DNA of 21,337 nt from JANNXQ01 sp038238555 (GCA_038238555.1 JBBRXP010000098.1:1-21337), one strand, 5' to 3'; shown: positions 14,201 through 21,337, numbered from the stretch's first letter. Made by a program: numbers and translations. Notes: a model not told the origin generated them from the letters alone.

Positions 14201-14420
14201 TGTCCCAAGCGTTGAGAAGCATGGACTGATTGTTTTCGAGGATGCGAACGATGTCCCACAATTCGTGGTCGCTGAATCCGTAGTACCATTCGAGCTGCAC
14301 TGGTGCCAGCCAGAACTTGGCTTCGCAACCGGCCTTCTTTACATGCACGTGAGCCGGCTCATTCGGCTCCGCAGAATAGAACCCGATGCGATAGCCTTTC
14401 TCGCGAAGGACTGTGGGCAT
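14190..14420 (-). CDS. DUF4160 domain protein
   Basis: The product is 76 residues. The ATG at 14418-14420 starts MPTVLREKGYRIGFYSAEPNEPAHVHVKK, the standard DUF4160 opening with its 'F.S.E..EP.H.HV' signature. It continues with AKFWLAPVQLEW and a C-terminal helix (HELWDIVRILENNQSMLLNAW). A longer frame open to 14540 is rejected because its first 40 codons are antisense to the duplicated prmC tail and to murA. The gene starts 14 bp from the right 78-bp direct repeat and overlaps the DUF2442 gene downstream. Together the pair exactly fills the space between the two repeats. Confidence 0.8.
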   Translation of the reverse strand: MPTVLREKGYRIGFYSAEPNEPAHVHVKKAGCEAKFWLAPVQLEWYYGFSDHELWDIVRILENNQSMLLNAWDNAD

Positions 14421-14433
14421 GGCGCGAAGGCTA

Positions 14434-14511
14434 CCTCGCGCGCCACAATTTCCAAGACATCCGCGCCGTGAGCGACTACCAAGGTCGCCACCGATTTCTC
14501 TTCGCCACTCA
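14434..14511 (+). repeat. 78-bp direct repeat, right copy (prmC-tail remnant before murA)
   Basis: This is the second copy of the prmC 3' end. It retains the reading frame of the PrmC C-terminus and, continuing 7 bases past the repeat, ends in CATGGATAA. There the prmC-type stop TAA overlaps the murA start ATGGATAAG, which marks this copy as the ancestral prmC end. Confidence 0.97.
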
Positions 14512-15770
14512 TGGATAAGATCCTCGTTCACGGCGGCCACCCGCTCTCCGGCGTCGTCCGCATCAGCGGTTCGAAAAATTCCGCGCTACCCATCCTCGCC
14601 GCCACGCTGCTCACGCGCGAGCCGTGCGTCATCCATCACGTGCCGGACCTCAGCGACATCCATTACATGTTGCAGATCCTCTCGCACCTCGGCGCGCAGG
14701 TGGAGCGCGCGAGCGGCACCGTCACCGTCGCGGCGGAGAAGGTCGCCACGCACGCGCCTTACGAGATCGTGCGAAAGATGCGCGCTTCGGTCTGCGTGCT
14801 CGGTCCGCTGCTCGGTCGGGAGAAGGAGGCCACCGTGTCGTTGCCCGGTGGTTGCGTCATCGGCGACCGCCCGATCGACCTGCATCTCAAAGGATTTGAA
14901 GCGCTCGGCGCGACGCACCGCATCGACGCGGGCAACGTGAAAGTCTTTGCGGGCGAGCTTCGCGGGGGCGTCGTGAACTTGCGCGGCAAGTGCGGCCCCA
15001 CCGTGCTCGGCACCGATAACGTGATGATGGCCGCCGTGCTCGCCGACGGTGTGACCGTGATCGAGAGCGCCGCCGCGGAGCCGGAAGTGGTGGACCTCGC
15101 CGACTTCCTCAACAAGATGGGCGCCCGGGTCGAGGGCGCGGGCACGCGGCGCATCATCATCGAAGGAGTGAAGAAGCTGCACGGCGCGGAGCATGAAGTC
15201 ATCCCCGACCGCATCGAGGCGGGCACCTTCCTCGTCGCCGCGGCCATCGCGGGGCGGCAAGTTTCGCTGCACCGCGCGCGGGCCGATCATCTCACGGCCG
15301 CCACCGATGCGTTGAAGCGCGCGGGCTTCACGATCACAGCGCAGGATGGAACCGTGACGATCGACGGCAATGGCGCGCCTCGTGCGCTCGAGATCACCAC
15401 CGAGCCATATCCCGGTTTCCCCACCGACATGCAGGCGCAGATGTGCGCGCTCCTCGCTCGGACCGGCGGCATCAGCGTCATCACCGAGACGATCTTCCCG
15501 CAGCGCTACATGCACATTTCGGAACTCAAGCGCATGGGCGCCGACATCGCGCTCAATGGCGCGACGGCCATCATCAAAGGCGTCGAGCGCATGAGCGGCG
15601 CGCCCGTGATGGCCAGCGATCTGCGCGCCTCGGCGGCACTCGTGCTCGCGGGCTTGGCGGCCGATGGGATCACGGAGGTCAATCGCGTCTATCACATCGA
15701 CCGCGGCTACGAGTCCATCGATGACAAACTCAACGGGCTCGGAGCGCACATCGAGCGAGTGAAGGCGTGA
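14511..15770 (+). CDS. murA: UDP-N-acetylglucosamine 1-carboxyvinyltransferase MurA
   Basis: MurA transfers enolpyruvate from phosphoenolpyruvate to UDP-GlcNAc, the first committed step of peptidoglycan synthesis, in the cytoplasm. The 419-residue protein matches the E. coli enzyme in length and numbering. SGSKNSALP has K22 and N23. LPGGCVIGDRPIDLH has the catalytic Cys at 115, the fosfomycin-targeted position, and R120. YPGFPTDMQAQM supplies the catalytic Asp near 306. DRIEAGTF is the conserved DRIEAGT block. Having Cys rather than Asp at 115 predicts fosfomycin sensitivity at the target level. The ATG lies inside the right copy of the prmC-tail repeat, so the leader of murA is former prmC coding sequence. 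trmD follows 13 bp after the stop. Confidence 0.98.
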   Translation: MDKILVHGGHPLSGVVRISGSKNSALPILAATLLTREPCVIHHVPDLSDIHYMLQILSHLGAQVERASGTVTVAAEKVATHAPYEIVRKMRASVCVLGPLLGREKEATVSLPGGCVIGDRPIDLHLKGFEALGATHRIDAGNVKVFAGELRGGVVNLRGKCGPTVLGTDNVMMAAVLADGVTVIESAAAEPEVVDLADFLNKMGARVEGAGTRRIIIEGVKKLHGAEHEVIPDRIEAGTFLVAAAIAGRQVSLHRARADHLTAATDALKRAGFTITAQDGTVTIDGNGAPRALEITTEPYPGFPTDMQAQMCALLARTGGISVITETIFPQRYMHISELKRMGADIALNGATAIIKGVERMSGAPVMASDLRASAALVLAGLAADGITEVNRVYHIDRGYESIDDKLNGLGAHIERVKA

Positions 15771-15783
15771 GGGTTTTCGACAT

Positions 15784-16476
15784 TTGCAAATCGACATCCT
15801 CACTCTCTTCCCCGCCATCGCCACGGCACCGCTCGCGGAGAGCATGATGAAGCGCGCGCAAGACCGCGGCCTCGCCACCATCCGCGCGCACAACCTCCGC
15901 GACTGGGCCACAGACAAACATCGCACCACCGACGACACGCCCTACGGCGGCGGCCAGGGCATGGTCTTGAAATGCGAACCCATCTTCGCCGCCATCGAAA
16001 GCCTCCGCACGTCCGGCAGCCACGTCTTGTGTCTCTCGCCGGCGGGCCGGCGCTTCGACCAGCGCGCCGCGGCCGAGCTTTCCAAAGTGCCGCACTTGAT
16101 CCTGCTCTGCGGCCATTACGAGGGCATCGACCAGCGCGTGATCGACCATCTCGTGGACGAGGAAATCTCGATCGGCGACTACGTGCTCACCAACGGCGCG
16201 CTCGCCGCCGCGGTGGTCGCCGATGCCGTCGTACGCTTGATCCCCGGCGTGCTCGGTGACGAGCAGAGCGCGGGCGACGATAGCTTTTCCACCGGCCTGC
16301 TCGAGGCCCCGCAATACACGCGCCCCGTCGAATTTCGCGGCTGGCGCGTGCCCGAGATCCTGCTCAGCGGCCACCACGGCGAGATCGCAAGCTGGCGCCG
16401 CCAACAAGCCCTCGACAATACGCGCCGCGTCCGCCCCGACCTGCTCGGACCGGGGAAGTGGAGTGTTGAGAGTTAA
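15784..16476 (+). CDS. trmD: tRNA (guanine-37-N1)-methyltransferase TrmD
   Basis: TrmD methylates N1 of G37 in tRNAs reading CUN, CCN and CGG codons, preventing +1 frameshifting. The 230-residue SPOUT-fold protein has DDTPYGGGQGM (~50-60), the trefoil-knot SAM site LLCGHYEGIDQRV (~107-119) and SIGDYVLTNGALAA (~129-142). The interdomain DDSFSTGLLEAPQYTRP follows (~165-181), containing the catalytic aspartate region. The start appears to be TTG at 15784-15786, 13 bp after the murA stop, because MQIDILTLFP aligns with the conserved N-terminus and no in-frame ATG lies between. The last codons (WSVES) and the stop come from a GAGTGTT-GAGAGTT heptamer pair, so the native C-terminus has been altered slightly. 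Confidence 0.96.
   Translation: MQIDILTLFPAIATAPLAESMMKRAQDRGLATIRAHNLRDWATDKHRTTDDTPYGGGQGMVLKCEPIFAAIESLRTSGSHVLCLSPAGRRFDQRAAAELSKVPHLILLCGHYEGIDQRVIDHLVDEEISIGDYVLTNGALAAAVVADAVVRLIPGVLGDEQSAGDDSFSTGLLEAPQYTRPVEFRGWRVPEILLSGHHGEIASWRRQQALDNTRRVRPDLLGPGKWSVES
16461..16474 (+). repeat. Heptamer pair (GAGTGTT GAGAGTT) at the trmD end
   Basis: Two heptamers of the family seen at 1621-1655 lie over the last codons of trmD and run into its TAA stop (16474-16476). Confidence 0.7.
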
Positions 16477-16734
16477 GCGGTCGATCTCAGCGCCGTAGGC
16501 GCGACAGGTTTCTAGGATCGTCGAAAAAGAATGGCGCCAGTTCGGGAATGGCAAGCGCAGGTGACATGGCCACATGACACATTTCACCTTCCACTTGTCA
16601 CTTTGCTTGCGCCGGTTGCGCCGCCGATAACCGGCTGCGCATGTGAGTGCGGACCCTCCCCTGTCAACGCGAAAGAAGTAGCGCCCTCGCCCTCCCGCGC
16701 GCGATAGAATGGACGCAAAAAAGTAAAAAAATTC
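16477..16734. other. Gene-free spacer between trmD and decayed genes
   Basis: No ORF or RNA gene is recognised here. It contains a small perfect hairpin GCGCC-GTA-GGCGC near 16493-16505 and an A-rich stretch at about 16718-16742. That A-rich stretch gives T-runs after the end of the leftward gene fragment and could act as a weak stop for it. Confidence 0.5.
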
Positions 16735-17335
16735 TCAAAAAATGCGACCGCCGATCTGCCGCGCGGGCAGGCGGCCGGTGGAGGGGATCAATGCGTTGCC
16801 CAGCGGGTCGGCGTGCAGCTCGTGGCCGTTGAGCGCGATGCGGACATTGCTCTCCGCGTCCGCGCCGGTGAAGCCGAGCCGCAGCGCGCACGCGCAGCAT
16901 GATGTGAAACTCCGCGCCCTGCGCCTTCGCGGCGTCACGCGCGACTTGCAGCGGATTGACGCCCTTCTTGAACAACGTCTCCAGCGTCCGCGTGGAAACC
17001 GCATACGTGCCGCTCGGGAAGTCCACCGTGCCCTGGCCGGGATAAGTGCCGACCTTGCTCGGATAACAAACCAGATCGCTGCCGGTGACTTGGAACCACC
17101 ATTTGCCGATGTCAGTGCCCTCGAAGCCGCGAAACTCCTCCACGAGCTCCGCCGCTGTCGTCGGGCGAAATGGCCAGATCCAACTGTGACCGTCGAAGGT
17201 GGCGATGGATGTGCGTTGCTTCGACGGCGCGAGCGCCGCCTGGGCTTCCGCACCGGTCAGCGGCACCGCTTTCACGTAGCAAACCGTCGCCGCCAGCCCT
17301 GGCAGCGGCGCGATCTCCACGGACCGCCCTTTCAC
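16735..17335 (-). pseudogene. Frameshifted fragment of a secreted glycosidase-like protein
   Basis: Read leftward from about 17335, the first frame gives a coherent protein segment (FDGHSWIWPFRPTTAAELVE, then WWFQVTGSDLVCYPSKVGTY, then GVNPLQVARDAAKAQGAEFH). This resembles the family-10-like glycosylhydrolases common in Verrucomicrobiota and Planctomycetota. Near 16885-16900 the sense moves to another frame, where LGFTGADAESNVRIALNGHE continues to a stop at 16735. A single-base frameshift in the GC-rich stretch explains this. No signal peptide or proper start is present (a GTG at 17335 abuts the palindromic element), so the 5' part is missing. The family call rests on overall pattern and is tentative; the broken state is clearer. 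Confidence 0.55.
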
Positions 17336-17338
17336 ATG

Positions 17339-17458
17339 GCCAAGGAGGGATGGCTTTCAGCGGTCCACGTCGAACGCGCTCCAACATCGCGAGTCAGGAT
17401 ACTGCCATCGTCCTCGCTTTGCTGGGGCGTGGACGGCTGAAAGCCATCCCTCCTTGGC
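17339..17458. mobile_element. 120-bp palindromic element with 31-bp inverted arms (REPIN/MITE-like)
   Basis: The left arm (17339-17369) begins GCCAAGGAGGGATGGCTTTC. It is the reverse complement of the right arm (17428-17458) with 30 of 31 bases matching. The 58-bp centre carries no recognisable gene. The element lies between two gene fragments and is read through in frame from the PQQ-like fragment. No transposase is present, so it would be non-autonomous. The REPIN or MITE label is an inference from structure. Confidence 0.75.
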
Positions 17459-17800
17459 TCACTCGTCTCCGCGCCGAAGCAGTAGAGAGCGCCCCGGTCC
17501 GTCGTCACGAAAAGCCGGCCGCTCGCGGCGATCACGCCCACCGGGTAGCCGTCCACCTTCGCCTCCCAAGCGATGGCCGGCGCTCCGCCCGCGGGGGGAA
17601 TTGCGACGGCGGCGATTTTGTTTTCGCCGCTCGCGTAGAGGCGGTCACCCGCCGCGATGCGGACGGTGAGCGGCGCGGCGAGTTCCCACCGTTTTGCGAA
17701 ATGGAGCCGGCCCTGGAGCTTCTCGCCCTTCCGCCCGTTATCGACGCTGATTTCCCACGATGGAATTGTAGGCCTCGAGCTTGCCCGTGCCCGGATTCGT
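17459..17800 (-). pseudogene. Fragment of a PQQ-type beta-propeller protein
   Basis: Read leftward, this stretch encodes repeated propeller-blade sequence: KRWELAAPLTVRIAAGDRLY, then ENKIAAVAIPPAGG, AWEAKVDGYPVGVIAASGRL and FVTTDRGALYCFG. The 'aWe..vdG...g.a...g.l.vsTd.G.iyCF' pattern is typical of extracytoplasmic PQQ-binding-like propeller proteins in Verrucomicrobiota and Planctomycetota. A further piece (GTGKLEAYNS) lies in a different frame near 17760-17790, implying at least one frameshift. Neither a start nor a complete propeller is present, and the fragment ends at the palindromic element. It begins shortly after the stop of the P-type ATPase gene. I read it as a decayed remnant. Confidence 0.55.
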
Positions 17801-17905
17801 TCGGCGTTGTTGAAGGCTTCATTGTCGGGGGTCGAGGGCATGGTCGGCGCTATCCGCCAGGGATCTTTGCAGGGGTTGACGAATTGGTTCTTCAGACTCG
17901 ATTCA

Positions 17906-20134
17906 TCACGCCCCACGCAGCAATCGCAGCGCATTGAGGATGACGAGCAGCGTCGCGCCGGTGTCGGCGAGGATGGCGAGCCAGAGGCTGGCGTGGCCGG
18001 TGAGGGCGAGAATGAGGAAGATCGCTTTGAGCGCGAGGGCGAAGCCGATGTTGAACTTGATGATGCCGACGGTGCGGCGACCGAGCGCGATGGCTTCAGC
18101 AATTTTGCTGAGGTCGTCCTGCATGAGCGCCATGTCGGCGGTTTCAATGGCGGTGTCGGTGCCCGCGCCACCCATCGCGATGCCGACGGTGGCCGCGGCC
18201 ATTGCCGGTGCGTCGTTCACGCCGTCGCCGATCATGCCGACGTATTTCGACTCGCCGAGCATCGCTTTCACGCGCTCGATTTTTTGGTCGGGGAGCAAGT
18301 CGCCGTGGGCTTCGTCGATGCCAGCCTTTTTCGCGATGGCGCTCGCGGTGCGCTGGTTGTCGCCGCTGAGCATGACGATCTTCTCGATGCCGGCGCGGTG
18401 CAGGGCGGCGATAGCTTCGGCAGCGTTGGCGCGGATGGCGTCGCCGACGGCGAGGATGCCGAGCACTTCGCCTTTGCAGTCGGCGTGTGGCTTGTGGCCT
18501 ACGACCACGACGGACTGCGCGTCGGCTTCGATCTCGCCGAGTAGCTTTTCGATTTCTGGCGAGCAGACGGCCAGCTCGTGCGTGAGGCGATGATTGCCGA
18601 CAAAGTAGGGATGCCCGTCGATGATCGCTTCGGCTCCGCGTCCGTTCTGCGCCTGGTAGTTTTCGCTGCGCGGAAACTCGATCTTCTTTTCGTTCGCATA
18701 CGCGACGACGGCCTGCGCCAGCGGGTGATCCGAGTGCGTGTCGATGGCAGCGGCGATGCGCAGGATTTCCGCCTCAGTCTTCGAGTTCAGCGCGATGACT
18801 TTCGTCACGCGCGGTTTGCCTTCGGTGATCGTGCCCGTCTTATCGACGGCGAGTGCGCGCAGTTTGCCTACCGCTTCGAGCACTGCGCCGCCTTTGATGA
18901 GCACGCCGCGCCGCGCCATCGCGGTGAGGCCGGAGACGACGGAGACGGGCGTGGAAATGACGAGCGCACACGGGCACGCGATGACCAGCAGCACGAGGCC
19001 GCGATAAAACCAGATGAGCCACGCGCCGTGGAAAAGCAGCGGCGGAGCGATCATCACGAGCAGCGCCGCGACCATCACAGACGGCGTGTAGTAGCGGGCG
19101 AAGACATCGACGAAACGCTGCGACGGCGCTTTCTGCGACTGCGCTTCTTCGACGAGATGGATGATCTTCGCGATGGTCGTGTCCGCGTAGCCTTTGGTCG
19201 TGCGGATTTCGAGCGAGCCTCCACCGTTGATCGTGCCCGCAAAAACGGCATCGCCCGGTTTCTTCTCGACCGGCATCGACTCGCCGGTGATGGGCGCTTG
19301 ATTCACGGACGACTCGCCGGACTCGACCACGCCATCGAGCGGGATACGCGAGCTGGATTTCACGGCGATGATTCCACCGACCGCGACTTGCTCGACGGGC
19401 ACTTCGCGGAAGTCCGCGCCTTCCTTGAGCAGCGCCGTTTCCGGCGTGAGTTGCATGAGCGACTGCACGGCCTTGCGCGCCCGCGCGAGGCTGAACGCTT
19501 CCAGCAATTCAGAGAGCGCAAACAGGAACGTGACTGCCGCGCCTTCCGACCATTGGTGAATCGTCAGCGCGCCCGCGACGGCGACCGTCATCAGGACGTT
19601 CATATCGAGCGCGAAGCGTTGCAGCGCCCGCCACGCTTTCGACACCACGAACCAGCCGCCCGCGACGATGGCCACGGCGAACGCGATGTCCGCGACCACG
19701 GGCGAAAATTTCAACCACTCAACGAGCAAGCCGAGGCCGGTGAACGCGCCGGATACCGCCACGGAGAGCTGCCGCATCCGCTTTGCCCCTTCCACGTCCG
19801 CGTCCGCACCCGCGCCTTCGCGCGCGGCTTTCATGCCGGTCGTCGCGACTGCACCGATGAGTTGCTCTGGCGTCACGCTCTCGTCGTGGAGCAGCGTCAC
19901 TTTTCCGCCCATGAGATTCACGCGCACTTCGCGCACGCCCATGAGCGGCCGGAAAACCCGTTCCAGCGCCTCGACCTCATCCGCGCAGTCCATGCCCGCC
20001 ACGCGCAAAGTCGTTTCAAGATTGCCCTTGGAATCAGGATTCAGCGCGATGCTTTCCGGCGCAGCCTTGTGCTCGCCGTGATCGTGCTCGTGTTTGTGAT
20101 CGCAGCAATTCGTGTCGTGGTGTTCGTCGGGCAT
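17906..20134 (-). CDS. Heavy-metal P1B-type ATPase, ZntA/CadA-like
   Basis: This 742-residue inner-membrane ATPase probably exports Zn2+, Cd2+ or Pb2+. A His/Asp-rich N-terminus (MPDEHHDTNCCDHKHEHDHG) precedes one HMA domain with GMDCADE, where C50 is followed by E53 instead of a second Cys. The P-type core is complete: TGES (283-286), the CPC metal site in ACPCALV (387-389), the phosphorylated D431 in DKTGT, HSDHP (467-471) and GDGVNDAP (636-643). The last helix pair has LADTGATLLV with D724, the Asp that marks the Zn/Cd (PIB-2) subgroup rather than copper exporters. It starts 18 bp after the RND pump gene on the same strand, so the two form a metal-efflux operon. No metal regulator is visible in the window. 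Confidence 0.93.
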   Translation of the reverse strand: MPDEHHDTNCCDHKHEHDHGEHKAAPESIALNPDSKGNLETTLRVAGMDCADEVEALERVFRPLMGVREVRVNLMGGKVTLLHDESVTPEQLIGAVATTGMKAAREGAGADADVEGAKRMRQLSVAVSGAFTGLGLLVEWLKFSPVVADIAFAVAIVAGGWFVVSKAWRALQRFALDMNVLMTVAVAGALTIHQWSEGAAVTFLFALSELLEAFSLARARKAVQSLMQLTPETALLKEGADFREVPVEQVAVGGIIAVKSSSRIPLDGVVESGESSVNQAPITGESMPVEKKPGDAVFAGTINGGGSLEIRTTKGYADTTIAKIIHLVEEAQSQKAPSQRFVDVFARYYTPSVMVAALLVMIAPPLLFHGAWLIWFYRGLVLLVIACPCALVISTPVSVVSGLTAMARRGVLIKGGAVLEAVGKLRALAVDKTGTITEGKPRVTKVIALNSKTEAEILRIAAAIDTHSDHPLAQAVVAYANEKKIEFPRSENYQAQNGRGAEAIIDGHPYFVGNHRLTHELAVCSPEIEKLLGEIEADAQSVVVVGHKPHADCKGEVLGILAVGDAIRANAAEAIAALHRAGIEKIVMLSGDNQRTASAIAKKAGIDEAHGDLLPDQKIERVKAMLGESKYVGMIGDGVNDAPAMAAATVGIAMGGAGTDTAIETADMALMQDDLSKIAEAIALGRRTVGIIKFNIGFALALKAIFLILALTGHASLWLAILADTGATLLVILNALRLLRGA

Positions 20135-20152
20135 GGTGTTTGGGACTGCGGT

Positions 20153-21337
20153 TTAGCTGCCGCTGGGTTCGGTCGTGAGCGGTGGGTCGGGGAGTGGATG
20201 CGGGGCTGGGCGAGTGTGGCGCTCGAAGACTTTGTAGAGCGTCGGGAGGATGAAGAGGGTGAGCAGCGTGGAGCTGATGAGTCCGCCGATGACGACGGCG
20301 GCGAGCGGCTTTTGGATTTCGCTGCCGGGGCCGGTGGCGAAGAGCATCGGGATGAGGCCGAGTGCGGCGACGCTCGCGGTGATGAGCACGGGGCGCAGGC
20401 GCAGCACGGAGCCTTGAATCACGGCATCTGCCACGGACATTCCGGCGCGGCGCAGTTCGTTGAAGTAGCTCACCATGACGACGCCGTTCAGCACGGCGAC
20501 GCCGAAGAGTGCGATGAAACCGACGCTCGCGCTGACGCTCAAATTGAAGTGCCCGATGACGAGCGCGCAGATGCCGCCGATCATCGCGAAGGGGATGTTC
20601 AGGATGATGAGCACGGCTTGCTTCATCGAATTGAACGAACTGAACAGCATGAGGAAAATCCCCGCGATGGTGATGGGCACGACGATGGCAAAGCGTTTCA
20701 TGGCGCGTTGCTGGTTCTCGAATTGGCCGCCCCAGGTGACGATGTAACCGGGCGGCATTTTCACGGCGGCGTCGATTTTCTTTTGCGCTTCCGCGACGAA
20801 GCCGCCGAGGTCGCGTCCGGTGACGTTGCACTGGATGACGATGCGCCGCTGGCCCATCTCGCGGCTGATTTGCGCGGGGCCTTCGGTGACATCGACCTTC
20901 GCGATTTGTCCGAGCGGGATGAGCGCGCCGCTTGGCGACGGGATGAGGATTTCGCGGATCGGCCCGACATCGTTGCGCGCGCTTTCCGGGAAACGGACCG
21001 CGAGGCTGAATACCTTCATCCCGTCATAAACTTTGCTGGCTTCCTTGCCGCCGATCGCGACTTCCACTACGTCCTGCACGTCCGAAACGTTGATCCCGTA
21101 TCGAGCGATCTTCGCGCGGTCGATTTCGATGCGGAGATAGGCTAGGCCGCTTAATTTCTCCACCTCCACGTCGGCTGCTCCGCGGACGGTGCGCAGGATG
21201 CGCGCGACCGATTCGCCCTTCGCCTTCAACACTTCAAGATCATCACCGAAGATCTTGATGCCGATGGCCGATTTGACCCCGCTGACGAGTTCATCCACCC
21301 GCATCGCGATCGGCTGAGTGAAGCTCGCGGAAAGTCC
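20153..21337 (-). CDS. CzcA/CusA-family RND metal efflux pump, C-terminal part
   Basis: This gene is cut by the window edge. About 394 C-terminal residues are present, out of roughly 1,040 expected for the heavy-metal RND (HME) family. Frame and sequence continue to the last base (SFTQPIAMRVDELVSGVKS), the typical mid-protein HME motif, so the ATG at 21304 is internal. The visible parts are the second docking/porter region (VEVEKLSGLAYLRIEIDRAK, MPPGYIVTWGGQFENQQRAM) and the last group of transmembrane helices with VGFIALFGVAVLNGVVMVSY and FATGPGSEIQKPLA. The N-terminal half, which carries the proton-relay helix 4, is outside the window, so metal specificity cannot be judged. The pump would work with a membrane fusion protein and an outer-membrane channel encoded further upstream. 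Confidence 0.93.
   Translation of the reverse strand, partial: GLSASFTQPIAMRVDELVSGVKSAIGIKIFGDDLEVLKAKGESVARILRTVRGAADVEVEKLSGLAYLRIEIDRAKIARYGINVSDVQDVVEVAIGGKEASKVYDGMKVFSLAVRFPESARNDVGPIREILIPSPSGALIPLGQIAKVDVTEGPAQISREMGQRRIVIQCNVTGRDLGGFVAEAQKKIDAAVKMPPGYIVTWGGQFENQQRAMKRFAIVVPITIAGIFLMLFSSFNSMKQAVLIILNIPFAMIGGICALVIGHFNLSVSASVGFIALFGVAVLNGVVMVSYFNELRRAGMSVADAVIQGSVLRLRPVLITASVAALGLIPMLFATGPGSEIQKPLAAVVIGGLISSTLLTLFILPTLYKVFERHTRPAPHPLPDPPLTTEPSGS

Noticed and set aside
16477..16734. Possible tRNA or small RNA after trmD
   Set aside because: No cloverleaf or CCA-ended acceptor could be drawn; only a 5-bp hairpin and A-runs are seen.
17332..18171. A single 279-codon gene covering the PQQ-like fragment
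   Set aside because: Its first ~90 codons are a shadow frame of the ATPase gene and its last ~40 are the palindromic element. Only the middle resembles a protein, so it is called a fragment.
18578..21145. Plus-strand open frame of 855 codons opposite the P-type ATPase and RND pump
   Set aside because: The opposite strand encodes complete, motif-rich transporters. The plus-strand product is Asp/Arg/His-rich low-complexity sequence without a fold.

Overview
The window looks like chromosomal DNA of a GC-rich, Gram-negative-type bacterium, most likely a member of the Verrucomicrobiota. That is an inference. It rests on the gene set (Tat-exported ferritin-like protein, TPR-redoxin fusion, decayed PQQ-propeller and glycosidase-like genes), on the near absence of Shine-Dalgarno sequences, and on abundant short tandem and palindromic repeats in the gaps. 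No rRNA, tRNA or CRISPR array was seen.

Layout. (1) 1-1530 is a visibly AT-richer segment with two small membrane-anchored orphan ORFs and one doubtful ORF. It holds three copies of a dispersed ~40-bp repeat, one of which runs into a 20-bp GC-rich tandem array. (2) 1528-1938 is a composite of tandem repeats: heptamer arrays in both orientations around a 21-bp array. (3) 1939-8640 is a leftward block: a TPR-redoxin secreted protein, a Tat-exported ferritin-like protein, DNA polymerase X with PHP domain, a VapBC-type toxin-antitoxin pair, and plsY. (4) 8755-9384 is a secreted putative NlpC/P60-like hydrolase read rightward, convergent with an RlmI-type rRNA methyltransferase (9406-10575). (5) 10576-10781 is a divergent intergenic region filled with inverted heptamer arrays. 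(6) 10782-16476 is a rightward housekeeping block: an HtrA-like protease with a strong terminator, a lipoprotein, prmC, murA and trmD. A leftward DUF4160/DUF2442 gene pair interrupts it between prmC and murA. (7) 16477-17900 is decayed DNA with two gene fragments and a 120-bp palindromic element. (8) 17906-21337 is a leftward metal-efflux cluster: the C-terminal part of a CzcA/CusA-type RND pump, then a ZntA/CadA-like P1B-ATPase.

Most striking is the DUF4160/DUF2442 pair. It is framed by 78-bp direct repeats (76/78 identical, offset 623 bp) made of the 3' end of prmC. The copy beside murA still encodes an intact prmC ending whose stop codon overlaps the murA start. The ancestral order was therefore probably prmC-murA with overlapping ends, and the pair arrived with a duplication that rebuilt the prmC tail.

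A second theme is that short repeats supply the last codons and stop codons of genes: the 179-aa ORF, plsY and trmD. A third is the 120-bp element with 31-bp near-perfect inverted arms, resembling a REPIN or MITE, next to pseudogenised secreted-protein genes. Metal efflux is carried out by the RND pump together with the P-type ATPase. The redoxin, ferritin-like and HtrA proteins suggest envelope stress functions, although no regulator is visible.
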